From positions 7,502,001 through 7,566,000 of the forward strand of contig JASJZC010000001.1 in the NCBI GenBank assembly GCA_037178855.1: a stretch of DNA of 64,000 nt, read 5' to 3'. The position numbers and the translations under genes are program-made. Shown here piece by piece: positions 24,014 through 35,220 of the stretch (its first letter is position 1; every line of letters begins with the position of its first letter). Below the pieces are notes generated by a model that was given only the letters and a program-made list of their open reading frames with translations, was not told the DNA's origin and did no database searches. This DNA is from Oscheius sp. JU75. Its lineage: Eukaryota > Nematoda > Chromadorea > Rhabditida > Rhabditidae.

Positions 24014-27000
24014 TCATTCGGGTACCGGTGTGTAGAAGAGCACTCGTTGTCGGCGGTTCTTCGGAGGACGAGGTCGAGTCTTGGTGGGATGGGCCAGAAG
24101 ACCGAAGACGGGCGGACTGTCAAGATCGATGGCATACTCCTCGTTCGTGTATCCCTGGGAGAGGTCTTCCGACGTGGACAGATCTTCTGAAGAGGCTACA
24201 GGAGCCAGTGGAGGCAGTTCTTGGAGCAGGCGTTCCCTGGAAAAGAGTGAGTGCTTGCCAAATGACCAACTTTTCTTTTCCCAAAAAGTCGAGCTGCTCC
24301 TCGAAGAGAATCTTGGCTGTGCCCATATTGGGCGACCTCTCTTCCAGCTGTTGATGTTCTTCGATCCGTTGCAAGTTGACCGATACTTTGTGACTGGCAT
24401 TCTCCAACTCGACAATATTGTTCAGAGTCGCCTTGTACTGTCGGAGCTTCTCTTCGATCAAGGTCTGCACGCAGACTGCTTGCCGCGATACATCCGCCAG
24501 TTGTTCCTAAACCCGTACTGTTCCGTAGAATTTGAGGGTCTCACCTGAGCATGAACCGCGTCGTGACGTCGGAGAATACAGGGTCCGAAGATCAGAGCCA
24601 GATTTGAAGCTCCCATCTTGTTGACAGATTCCTGGTGGGCCACACGGGCCAGATGGAACATCAGTCTGTCCAAAAGGGCTCGATTCGATTTCGGTAGAAG
24701 ATCGATCATGATCGAGAGACACCGGATCCGCTCTGCTGTCTCCTCAACCTCCGACGCATTCAAGAAGTTCTCGTAGAGATCGAAGGTGATCGCCGGCTCG
24801 GGCATTTCTCGAAAGAAGCACTTGATCAGAGTCGTCAATACATGCACCTGTAGGTCATCCAGGCCGACAACATCCTCGTCTGTAAAAAATTATAGAATAT
24901 TTTTTGATTGACTAAGAGACCTGGACTGGTCTCAATATTCTTTCTCGCCGTCCTAACATGTGCTATTGAGCCACATTTCCTGTAGATTCCTTCGACGAAG
25001 AGTGCCCTGGTCTCAACTGCCATGAACAGCTTGTCGAGAAGGATCGGGACTGTGTTCTCCTCGTCGATCAGCTGGATCAAGGGGATTCCAAAGAAACGAC
25101 CGCCAGTCTAGACTGTTTTCAACTGGAAAATAACAGAAACTGACCGGGGTTGCTGGATTCAATCCGAGAAGTGAACAGGGCACGGTCAGCTTCGTGTGAC
25201 ACTTTTTGTGCACACTCATTCGACAAGCCACGCAGATGAGAATCTGGTGGATAAGGATCAGATCTTTGTTCAACCATACCTTCTCAGCATGCCACATAAA
25301 CTGATTGCAGGCTTCGCAGTAAGTTGGAACGTGGACGAGTTCACTCTTGAACCGGTGACCGGCGTGCATCTGAAGCTTTGGATTAGATTTAGGGTCATGA
25401 GAGACAGGAAAGGGTTAAAAGTTGAACAGAAGGGCCACCCGAAATGAGAAAAAAGAGCTATTGGAACTACGAGAACGCCTTACCACGGTCACGTCTGAAC
25501 GACGACGTATGCGACGAACGCTCTAAACTTGCCTCTTCGTAACGGGGTCATGATTGCGCGCCAACTTAAAAGCAGTGTGATACGGTACTTGTGGAGACGA
25601 TAATGTTTTAAAGGCTGCCGCACAATCATCTTTAGGCTGCGAACTACAGTAACCCAGAATCTTCCTGAAACTCACCCTGATAATCCCCGTCTTCTGTTTC
25701 TGGCCCTTCTTCTTCGTCTGTGTCTGCATGAACTCGTTCAAAAATCCTCGGAACGCATTCAGGCCGAGCGGAATCGGAAAGGTGACCTTCTCCTCCCGAC
25801 AGACTTTGATCAGAACACCCTCGAATGTCGATATCAGGTCTCGGTACTTCAGCGTGGCTCCTCCTTCCTAAACTCACTGTTACAGGGTAAGCAGTCCGAT
25901 TACCGTCAGGACAGCCTCGTGTCCAATGAGCTCCATATGGAACTCCCTCATGCTCTTTTTGAAGATGGCATCGACCACCGTATCCCTCTTGGAGGCATCC
26001 TGAAGACCCGTCTGTTTCTTGAAAATGAAGACGCTGAAGAGACGAAGATCTTCCGTCGACTCCACTATCATGTTACCCGGATCCGTCTAAAGTAGTCTAT
26101 TGTAGGACCTCTGGATTCGAACCTGTTGCTTGGTCTTGTTCAAGCTGAAAGTGGGAGCGGCTGGTAGAGGTGAGGTACTGTGTCTGGCCCTTCCCGACAT
26201 GATTTCCCATCGTTTCGGGGAGGAACTTGGTCGAGTTGGAGACCGGAGAGGCGAGGCTGGACGGCAAGGTATAGCTCTCGCAAACGCCTTGCATTCCTTG
26301 TGGAAGGTCAGCTTGCAGTCTAAAGCTCAGTTATTACAGGAAGTCAGATTGAACATGGAAACAGTTCTCGCATAGACTCACTTCCGCACTTAAAAGCCTG
26401 AGAAAGAAGGCCCGTCACGTAGCGATTGCAGAGAGTACAGAGTTCCTGTCGATGAAGGCGCGACATCTTCAGTTGATGTTCTTTCGGTGACTCTGGCGAC
26501 AGTTCATTTGCCGTGCTCGGTCCCGGCACGATCTCATCTTCTTCGTTTGGAGCTCGTCTTCCGAACAGCGCCTTGAGGTTCTGTTTGGCCTTGGTGAAAC
26601 CCAGACGACTTCCGGACTTCTTCTTGTGACTGTCCTGAGCCAGTTGTTGTAGCTCTTTGAAGGAATCTTCGGTTCTGATTATCTGAACCGGAATTGAAAG
26701 ATGGGATAAACGAGGGAAACCTGGTTGCTGTCAGTACTGTTGGCTCTCCTAAGCATTTTGAGCTTGGTTTGAGAAGCTGTCGCTGCAAGAGATTGTCGTC
26801 GATGGAAGCCCGGATCTGGACCCTCTTCGACCAGCTTCAGTTTGGTGTCCTCTAGAATAAATGTCGCATCCAATTCCAGCATGTCGTCTCTGTAAATCTC
26901 AGTGAAGAGGAGCCAAAACTGAACAGACTCTCTGCCATCTCCCAACACACTACCATCATCCACATCCTCATCCAGTCCGTCTTCCGTATCGTCCTCGGTA

Positions 27001-30000
27001 TCCAGTTCGTCTTCGGAGTTTGCATACTGGGTCAGGGAGTCTGGATTGCTCAAGTCGAAGGTCCCCAGCTGGATTGGACGGACTCGTTGGGGACGGAATG
27101 TCGGCTTTCCTCTTGGGATGTCTCCAAGTCTAGAAACGGATAACAAAAGGCTTTTCTAGTCTCACCTCTTCCTTGCCTCCTTGCCTCGATGGGCCGCCTG
27201 TATAGCCAGCACGCTGTTCCTCAACATCTGATACTTCTTCTGCTCGATGAAGCTTCTCCAATTCGTCTGAATCACCAATGCCGCGTAAGCCTCTCTCCTC
27301 AACTTGTTCCTCGCCAAGGCTCCTCGAACCAATGCCTGGATTTTGACAATACCGTTCTTCAACTTGAGATAGCGACGTCTGGCTATCATTGTGCGGAACC
27401 ATCTCTGGAGGGTATCTGTAACAGAACCTATGCATTTTCATATATTATTCCTTACCAATGTGATGCATAATGGTTCGGTGAAGATGATCGTCGAGGATGA
27501 GTTTCTCTGCGTCTCTCATGAAGACCTTGCTGTTACCGTACTGGATGTTGTTCGATTCGATGGCCGGATGCTTGGAGATGAAGTTCTTCACATCTTCTAC
27601 CGTGCTCTCTCGGCCATTCTTCAGCAGAATACGGTACTGCTGAATGAAACGCTCGTATTCGATTCTGACCGAGTAGCCAGCCCGACGAATACGGACCGTC
27701 TCCAACATTCCAGTGTAGCGCAGCTGGCGCAGAATGATGTTGTCATCGAAGTGATTCGGAATCTTGTCATTATTGCTCTTGATGCAGCGGATGAAGTAGG
27801 GCTTGGCCTGTCCGAGAGTCTTCATCAGTCGACTCAATGAGAATTCGAACTGTTTAGAGACAGAACTGGGCTTCTTCCCGATAGGCTTCTTCCCGATTGT
27901 GTCCTTCAGAATCTACAAACAATGTTCCAAAATAGTCGGTATAGTCACCTGAAGACTCTTTAACGTAGTCAGCTTGTCTTCCGTCTTGCCAGCGGGGGTT
28001 CTTCTGGCCTGAGACTTGATCGTGTTGAACATGCTCGTGTCACAAAAGTCCGGGAGATCGAGCTGCAGTTCGCCACGAAGGAACGCGGACAGTGCAGAAT
28101 CGGAGCCTCTCCGGGGTGCAATGACCGACTCTGTCACTCGCAAATGACCAGCCGATTCTGATGTTATGATACACTTTGCTGGGGATTTCGCTTACCGCTC
28201 CTCTGCAACTTCTTCCCCGACTGTTTGAAACCGTTCATGGCCCGGACGACGGATCTGAGAACACTCCATCGGTGGACAGCCACCGGATCACTGCCCAAGA
28301 GCGATCTCATCAGGGCACTTCTGGACGTCTTCAAGGTATTCAATACGTCCTGTCTCATCAGATCCTTGTTCTTTTCACGGAAGCCCTAAACTGTCCATAA
28401 TCTATAGTTCTGATCCGCTACCGTAATTTGGTACTTGACCTTCCCCGCGTAGTGAGCAATGATGAAAGCAGGCTCTCTCTTCTGAGGAGTCTCGTAGTAC
28501 TCATTCGCCTTCAGAAACTGGTTCAGCTTGGCCAGCATCGACTCGTCCGTCCCGTTGTTGATGTTACTTTCCTCGTCGATCAGGCGCAGGATTCCGTAAG
28601 GCTTGCTCTGGAACCGAGGCTACAGTCCAACTTCAAAAGCTCACCTGAAAGAGCTGGACACACTCCGTGTTGTCCGTGTACTCGATACTCGTCCAGGAGA
28701 TGCCCTCCTTAAAGTACTCTTCTTGCTCGAATTGGAAGATGTGCTGATTGAAATAGGCTTGCAAATGCTCATTCGCGTAGTTGATACAGAGCTGTTCGAA
28801 TGAGTTCCATTGGGCTCCGAGGTCCTCGAAGCCGAAGATGTCCAAAATGCCGATGTAGTAGCCTTTGGCTGTCACATAATTCTTCAGCAGCGCTTGATTA
28901 ACCCTCAAGACGATGTAATCGAAGAGCGCATTGTAGAGACACTTGGCCATGGCATCACGAGTGTTAGTAGCTTCAGAAACACTGTATCGAGTGACGACAG
29001 TCTCTTGCTTCATTACCTAAATGAACTGTAGGTTGAATCATTCTGTCTGATTTACGGTTCTCTTCATGGTCAAAGCCTGTTGAAGGAGTTCCGGCCTCAC
29101 TTTCAACAGTTTAGCCACTAGGTCGACGACTTCTTCGTTCTCGATGTAAGCATTCTCATCCGAATGATATCCGTGTCTCTGAAAAGGTTACTGTAACCAG
29201 TAGTCTACGACGGAATCACCGTTTACTTCTAACCGTCCGTGCTCCACCACGAGCAAAAAAGCTGGCAAGTTATGGCATGTCAAGAACTAATTTGTCAAGT
29301 CAGCTTTGGAGGAAACTTGGGAACTTAGGGTATGCGAAAAGCGGCGAAGCCGCCAAATGCCAATGTTAAGTCAAGACTAAGGGGCGGCGAAGCCGTCGTC
29401 ATGTCAAGTCTAATCTGGGACAAAACTTAACAAATGTGTGTGGACTTTTTTGTTAAGTGTTAGTGTCCCATATTAGAGTTGACAAGACAACGACGTTAGA
29501 AGAGAGCCATACAGTTCCAAAAAGTACTGGGTGCCTCCGCCAGGAGCGTAAGCGTCTGGTACTATCATAAGAGACAGCCACAGTTCGGAAGACATTTTAA
29601 AGTTGGCATCTCTTGACTATAACTAATTGTCAATATAGTTTTGTTTTGTGACCTCGGACAAACAAACACACACCATCACGCTTTCACTGTTTGGCTCCAC
29701 CTCAAGACTCAGACGTCATCTTGTTATTACACTGACCTTGATGTAGGTGACATTTCCGAGCAAGAGCACAGCACTGATGATCCCAAAAATGGTTTCCTGA
29801 GACTGCCGACTGAAGCCGACATCGGACATGCTCTGCTTGAGACGCTCGAACTCGTATTTCTCGTCGACGCCTTCCGGAGAGACTGGCGTGTTCTGGAAGC
29901 GAGGCAATCGACTCTAGGCCGAATAAGCACCCCTACCTGATTCAGATAGTGGTAGTCTTCGGCCTTCAAAAGACAGTACTTCTGTCTGTCCTCCTCACTC

Positions 30001-31542
30001 GCTCCGGCTAGCAGATAGTAGAAAACGTGGTAGTTCCTCTCTCCCTTAGCCTGACTTATAATTCTGCTCTTCTCCAGAAGATAGATCTCCACATTCGCTC
30101 CCGAAACCATTCCGTTCTCTCTTGAAAACTATGTGGGAAAGGAACTTAATGGAATGTACCTGTAGTTGATCTTGATGAACTTTCCGAACCGACTACTGTT
30201 GTTGTTCTGTATGGTCACCGCATTTCCGAAAGCCTCAAGAACTGGGCCAGCACTCAGCAGAGTCATTTCAGCCGATGCACCCCCGCTTCCCTTCTGGGAG
30301 AGAGTGGTTAAGTGACTGATTAGATGGTTCGTCGATTCGGTCTTACCCGAACCACTCTCTCCACTGATCACCACGCATTGGTTCTCCTTGATTCGGAGCA
30401 TGCTGAAACTCACATGAGTTAAAAAAAGTAATGGGCTACTTGTGGTAGGTGATGTCAGCAATGGCGAAGATGTGTGGTGGAAGTGCTCCGAGTCGACGAC
30501 TCTGACAGTACAGACGGGCATATTTTGGATTGTAGATAGGGAAGAAGCTGGAAGAGTGTGGATAAGGATACATGAATGTACCTGAAGGGATTGACAGCCA
30601 CGAGAATCGGTCCAATGTAGGTGTAGATGTGCCCGGAGTTGAATCTTTCTCTCAAATTGTCCAAGAGGGTCTGTTCAGTCAGCTCCGGAAGCATGCAGAG
30701 GTCAGCGTATTCACGATCCACGGGCTGTGTGAGGAATTTGGCCAGGAAGGCATCGATGGTGCTGGCTGGAATAAGAGCATATTTTACTTATGTTTGTTGA
30801 GCCAAAAGAAAGGATTTTGATGAGCGATCTCCCTTTCATAGATTTCAAAAATTGGCGGGACTTTTGCTCCCATAGCTCAGTTGGTTAGCATTTCGACTAC
30901 GAAACAAAACCGATCCGAGTTCGACTCTCACGTGGAGCAAACTGTTTTGCCTGCTCATGAAACTCTCAAAACAAAACACTGAATGAAAGGAATATAGAGC
31001 CTACCTGCTTCAGCTGACCCGAATCGGGTTCCACCGGCAGCCCCTCTTGACCCTCGGTGTCGAAAGACGAAGCGATGCTTTGGAGCAGTCTGATCGCCCT
31101 TCGGTAGTCGACTCCAGATCAACTGGACGGCTACCGGGTACTCTCCTCGGTCCAGACGACGCTCCTCGAATGAGTAATTTCGGAACAGTTTACAGAACAA
31201 AGCAAACCTTGTACATCTGTCCCTCCGGCGTGCCCATCATCTCGTAGATATCGTAGTCCTCGGCCGCTTGACCATCCAAATCTGTTTTGAATCTGCTCTG
31301 TCACGACAAGTCGACCTACCATCCCTTAGACCGATGACCTTCTCGATGAGCTCCTCGGTCGTGGAGCGCTTATGGAATTCTAGAGACAGACGGTCATTGC
31401 TGCTCTCTGGATGAAAACAGTGCATGTAGACCTTGACGATGTAGACTTGACTCGACTGAGCTTCGTCTTGGATCGTATGCGCCCGGCGGGGGAAGACTCC
31501 CTCACACCCTGCTGCCGCCGAGCACACCGAATCCAAGGACAT
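24014..31542 (-). CDS. MYO9: Class IX myosin with Ras-associating, C1 and RhoGAP domains
   Basis: Single-headed actin motor that carries a RhoGAP. In order: N-terminal Ras-associating-like domain (31542-31010), motor (about 30770-27445) with P-loop GESGSGKT, switch [11 protein letters not shown] and switch [11 protein letters not shown], a large class IX loop 2 insertion rich in Lys/Arg/Ser (28350-27900), the actin-binding block [12 protein letters not shown] motifs ([37 protein letters not shown]), and two C1 zinc fingers (CTLCNRY...FHKEC; CEACNQF...[12 protein letters not shown]). The RhoGAP domain (25080-24540) has the arginine finger in [10 protein letters not shown] and [10 protein letters not shown]. 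The tail ends FYTPVPE. Most introns are 35-60 bp. Two are long: 239 bp (30770-31008, with a tRNA-like element) and 556 bp (29179-29734, with a fold-back element). Confidence 0.96.
29393..29495. repeat. Fold-back element in a long myosin intron
   Basis: An arm of about 41 bases from 29393 (starting CGTCGTCATGTCAAGTCTAA) is followed, after a short loop, by an inverted arm of 47 bases ending at 29495 (ACAAGACAACGACG). The arms match imperfectly along their length. It sits in the 556-bp intron, in a gene whose other introns are mostly under 60 bp. Just upstream, GGCGAAGCCG occurs twice (29342, 29384). Confidence 0.65.
30863..30941 (+). other. tRNA-like element in a myosin intron (antisense to the gene)
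   Basis: TTTGCTCC and GGAGCAAA close an 8-bp perfect end stem. Between them lie a canonical A-box/D-arm (TAGCTCAGTTGGTTAGCA) and a B-box/T-loop match (GAGTTCGACTC). The anticodon arm is abnormal: TTTCG and CGAAA enclose only four bases, followed by an A-rich linker (AAACAAAACC). This looks like a tRNA-derived element or decayed tRNA gene rather than a working tRNA. Confidence 0.6.
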
Positions 31543-31990
31543 CTTTTCATCTGAACTCGATGATAAGGGAGGAAAGGACTTCTCAGACCTACCGAGGATG
31601 ATTACAGGTTCATGTCAAAGAGAAGCGAAGAAGAAGAGAGAGTGGAACTGAAAATGCTAATGATCTTCGATCCTCACTCATAAAAGAGACAATGGGGACA
31701 TCCCTCCGCCCTGATTATAGCCGCTTGGGATCGATTGAACTGCTCTGCCTCCCCCTCGACTGCGTGTAAAAAGCTCAGAGGCGAAGACACCTGTTCGTCC
31801 AGACGGCCAACATGCAAACACGCAACACACAGAAGACCATCTACCCCCAAAATAACCTTTTTGATTGTTTCTGATTGGTCAACGATGAGTTTTTGCATAG
31901 TGAGAGAGTGAGAGACAGCGAAAGAGGTTGTAGACGATGCGCAGAGGAAAGTTGTATCAGATCAGCTTCAGTCTTTGTGAAGTACCAATC
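31543..31990. other. Region upstream of the myosin gene
   Basis: About 450 bp between the myosin start and the first copy of the dispersed repeat. It holds the presumed myosin promoter and 5' UTR. No gene is visible. Confidence 0.45.
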
Positions 31991-31997
31991 CATAAGG

Positions 31998-32088
31998 TAG
32001 GCTAGAGACTGAAGCTTTCGGATCTGAGTTGCTCGGGACTGCCTCAGACCCTAGCCAAGGTGGGAGAGATGAGTAAAAGGGGCCAAAA
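31998..32088 (+). repeat. Diverged third copy of the 33-kb repeat unit
   Basis: This segment (GGCTAGAGACTGAAGCTTTC onward, through CCTAGCCAAGGTGGGAGAGA) matches part of the right arm near 33657-33745 in direct orientation. It has several more substitutions than the two arms have between themselves. The similarity ends near AAAGGGGCCAAAA. Confidence 0.75.
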
Positions 32089-32669
32089 CTTTCATCACTT
32101 TTCGAGACCACAATGTGGCTGTCCGGCTTAGTTATGTTCTACAAAGATGTTCCTTTGCATCTCGCCTAGAATGTTGCAGAACATGTCCAAATTAAAAATC
32201 GTGTTTTCTATCCGAAAACAATCCGAAGGAATTCTGAAGTCCAAAAAGGAACCAATAAAACAGGTAGAGTTTTGGCACCATTCAACGAAGACCTAGCGTG
32301 CCGTGTCAACTTATGAACTCGCGAATCACAGTCAGCTGATCGCGCCGGGATTTAGTGTAAAATCTTGAGAGTCAGTAGTCGCCAAATGACAAATAAGCTA
32401 TTAGAATTGAACAAGAGTAGATTGACACAGAAGTCTTTTGAATATGGATCGATTGGCAAAGTGAGAAAATCGGGGCGAGAGCCGGAGAGAGGCTCTCACG
32501 GCTGTTTGTTCGATAAAGCCAGTCTCACACCTAGGCGTGGGCGGCAGTCATCATCCGGGGGGAACTGTAGAGAGCACTGCGCGAGACTAAGAGACATCAC
32601 GTCACCTGATTGAAAGAACCGATATCTCTCACAGGCAAGTAAGTCATGAGGAGAGAGACTCGTGATAAT

Positions 32670-33078
32670 TCCCAGGGTTCTATAGAAGGTACTGTTGATG
32701 ATATGGGGCATCGAAGACTGATGAGGAATCCAAAATTGTGGAAACAGAAGGCACACCCTTCACAAAGAAAACATAGACAAAAGCGATAGTTTGCGCCACT
32801 TTTGTGAAACTTTATTGCGGAAGCCTTGACTTGATTCTATTTCAGAGCAGAGAGCATCAAAGTCGTCTGCTGCTGTCGTCTCCTCCAAACTCCAGGTCAG
32901 GTACTTTTACTTCTCCTGAAGTTTGTCCCACTTTTGCACTTGTCCCTTTGACTCATCTCTCCCACCTTGGCTAGGGCCTATGGTAGTCCCAAGCAACTCA
33001 GATCCGAAAGCTCCAGTCTTTAGCCTGTGTTGCTGATTTGGGATTCGGATGTGCTCTCTTCGTAGAGACTCAAATTCT
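32670..33078 (-). repeat. Left arm of a large inverted repeat
   Basis: Read on the minus strand, 33078-32876 matches 33607-33807 with only about eight visible differences in some 200 bp. A further block (32712-32670, reverse complement of CCAGGGTTCTATAGAAGGTA) matches 33812-33855. In this arm the two matching blocks are separated by about 170 bp that the right arm lacks. Confidence 0.85.
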
Positions 33079-33606
33079 CTCGTAGGCCTCCATCTTCGCA
33101 ATACAGTTCTCGGGCACTTTTCATCAAAAATTGGGCATGACCATGATTTTTTGCCCCCGACCTTGGGTTCCTTGAAATCATGGACGTTCGTGTTTTCCGA
33201 TTGTCATCTGCATACAACTTGATTCGAATCCACAGACATAGTCGGCCTGGCAGATACTGGTAGTCATTTTCAACGTCGTCAACTTCTTTTGTAGGTATTG
33301 TCTAACACATCACGAGCATTTGGGCTTCTGGGTAGCAACAGAATGAGTAACAAAAGACTGACCTCGCATCTTGACCAGGTATCAGCAAGAGCATAGGCAC
33401 TTCTGGAATTCAGCGTAGTCTTCTTCCAGTAGGTTTCTCTTCCATCAGTCCGAGTGTGCCGAGCATGTCTTTTTTCGAGTAATGTCTACCTGAAAATGAA
33501 AAGAAGAAAAGGGTCAGCCAAGTTCTATTATCATTCTTTTTATTGTTTTAGAACTCCCAAACACCAATCTCTCCACATCTTGACACCGTCTCAGTCTCTA
33601 ATAACT

Positions 33607-33860
33607 AATTTGAGTCTCTACGAAGATAGCACATCCGAATCCCAAATCAGCAACACAGGCTAAAGACTGGAACTTTCGGATCTGAGCTGCTTGGGACTAC
33701 CATAGGCCCTAGCCAAGGTGGAAGAGATGAGTCAAAGGGACAAGTGCAAAAGTGGCACAAACTTCAGGAGAAGTAAAAGTATCTGACCTGGAGTTTGGAG
33801 GAGACGCCTGGCGCATCATTATCAACAACAGTATCTTCTATAGAACCCTGGGTATTAACA
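33607..33860 (+). repeat. Right arm of a large inverted repeat
   Basis: Counterpart of 32670-33078, separated from it by about 530 bp of unique sequence. A short open frame (LEFGGDAW, then SIFYRTLGI) is readable through part of it and is partly kept in the left arm (NSTFYRTLGI). This could mean a duplicated exon remnant, but I recognise no protein. Confidence 0.85.
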
Positions 33861-34461
33861 CGGGTACATGGTACAGGGACGCAATTTCCAAAAGATCCCG
33901 TTTTTTATTGTTTTGGCAGGAACATCATATTTAGAAGAAGCAAAATTGAAACTTCGCTGAAGTATTGAAGTAACAAAAAAGTTCATATTGCAATGGAGTT
34001 GTAGGAGATACTGCAATCAAGAACTCTTGGAAATTGCGTCCGTGTATCATTAAAGTACCTTATCATGAGTGAGATCGACACGGGGAGGAAAGCCATCAAG
34101 AATTGGTAGCACTGTAGACTCTCGCTATAATGTGAACATCTTTATACCTTATGGTACTGGATTCCGTACGATAAGATAGAGTTCCTACTCTATACGTTCT
34201 CTGCTCCCTCATCACCTCTCACCCTCTTCAGTTGGCGGTCAACTTAGCTGGTGGCATTCCGACCGCATTCCTCGCCATCAAGTGCAGCTGCAGACTGACT
34301 CATTTAAGGGATGTGCTTCCCCCTGGCCAGTGGTTTCGTTTCCCCTTTACACCACGCTCTCACGCCTTCCATTGTCTTCGCGTGACCACTGTCTTTTTGC
34401 CATCGGGCAGACTCCTTCTTTCTCTCTCCCCCTGACCATTGCGCGACGCAAAATTCTTCAG

Positions 34462-35018
34462 ATGACTTCTTCTTTTCTATTCATCACGCTACTTTGTATC
34501 AGTTTAAGATGGACAGCTTCAGTAAAAGTGGAAAAGTATTGCGATTTGTGCGAGGTGAGTCACGGCCCCCCAAAATCCACTGGAACTTGTTCAGCTCCTT
34601 GTGGATGATGCTAAACAGGCCATCGGCAAGGACTATTCGCATGTTAGTGAAATGTCCCTAGTGACTACTACGACCAGTTTATGCGGCAAGTACTTTATTG
34701 GATTCGAGGAAGTCATCTGCAGGATTTTGTGCCAGGTTTGTAGTGACCACGCGCAATTCCAAAAAGCCTCGTGATTACACCGCCTCTGAATAGATGGACG
34801 TTACAACAGACTGGAACCTGCAGCTTATTGCTGGCGGGGCAGACATTTTTGAAAACTGGGGGCCGAAATAGGGGAAAGTCGATGACAGTCTGGTGACCAC
34901 TCTTAGAAAACATATTTTCCAGGTAAATGCAGCCGATCTTTTAAAGGCATTACAAGAAGGCGTGTCGAATCATGCGATCTGCTCGAAGGGTGGTGTCTGT
35001 AGTGATGGCTTCAAATGA
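34462..35018 (+). CDS. Small secreted saposin-like (SapB) protein
   Basis: Three exons: 34462-34554, 34595-34735 and 34923-35018, giving 109 residues. A signal peptide (MTSSFLFITLLCISLRWTAS) precedes one saposin B-type domain. Its cysteine pattern is CDLC near the start, C-x10-C in the middle (LCGKYFIGFEEVIC), an extra RILC, and a final pair AICSKGGVC. This fits the SapB C1-C6/C2-C5/C3-C4 scheme plus one extra Cys. Members bind lipids; some, as in nematodes and amoebae, permeabilise membranes, but single-domain proteins cannot be assigned to one role by sequence alone. AATAAA lies at 35030-35035. Confidence 0.82.
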
Positions 35019-35029
35019 TCTCAAACTAT

Positions 35030-35035
35030 AATAAA
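35030..35035 (+). terminator. Poly(A) signal of the saposin-like gene
   Basis: AATAAA 12 bases after the stop codon. Confidence 0.7.
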
Positions 35036-35038
35036 GAT

Positions 35039-35220
35039 TTAACTTCTTCGGTGTAAGGAGCCGCAGACTCTGTAACAGCCGACGATCTGGATGGAGTCTG
35101 TCCAGTCATCGTCGTCTTCGCAGGGGACGTCCACTTCTTCTTGTCGGCGCCAAGAGCCGTAGCAGCGGTATGACTTGGAAAAGAAGAGGAATAGTCGCGA
35201 GCAGTATCGGCAGCAGTCTA
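35039..35220 (-). CDS. Possible terminal exon of a cysteine-rich secreted peptide gene
   Basis: An open frame on the minus strand carries DCCRYCSRLF, KSYRCYGSW, VDVPCEDDDD and VGCYRVCGS before a stop at 35041-35039. The cysteine density suggests a small disulphide-rich secreted protein, yet I see no signal peptide exon, no poly(A) signal and no clear upstream splice site. Part of the sequence (TCCACTTCTTCTTGTCGGC on the plus strand) is repeated at about 35231. It may be a gene relic. Confidence 0.25.

Noticed and set aside
27391-27840. 149-codon plus-strand frame and similar ones across 24-31 kb
   Set aside because: Antisense shadows of myosin exons, whose protein matches are unambiguous.
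30863-30941. Calling this a functional tRNA gene
   Set aside because: The anticodon loop would have only four bases and two acceptor pairs in the standard register mismatch, so no working tRNA fold is supported.
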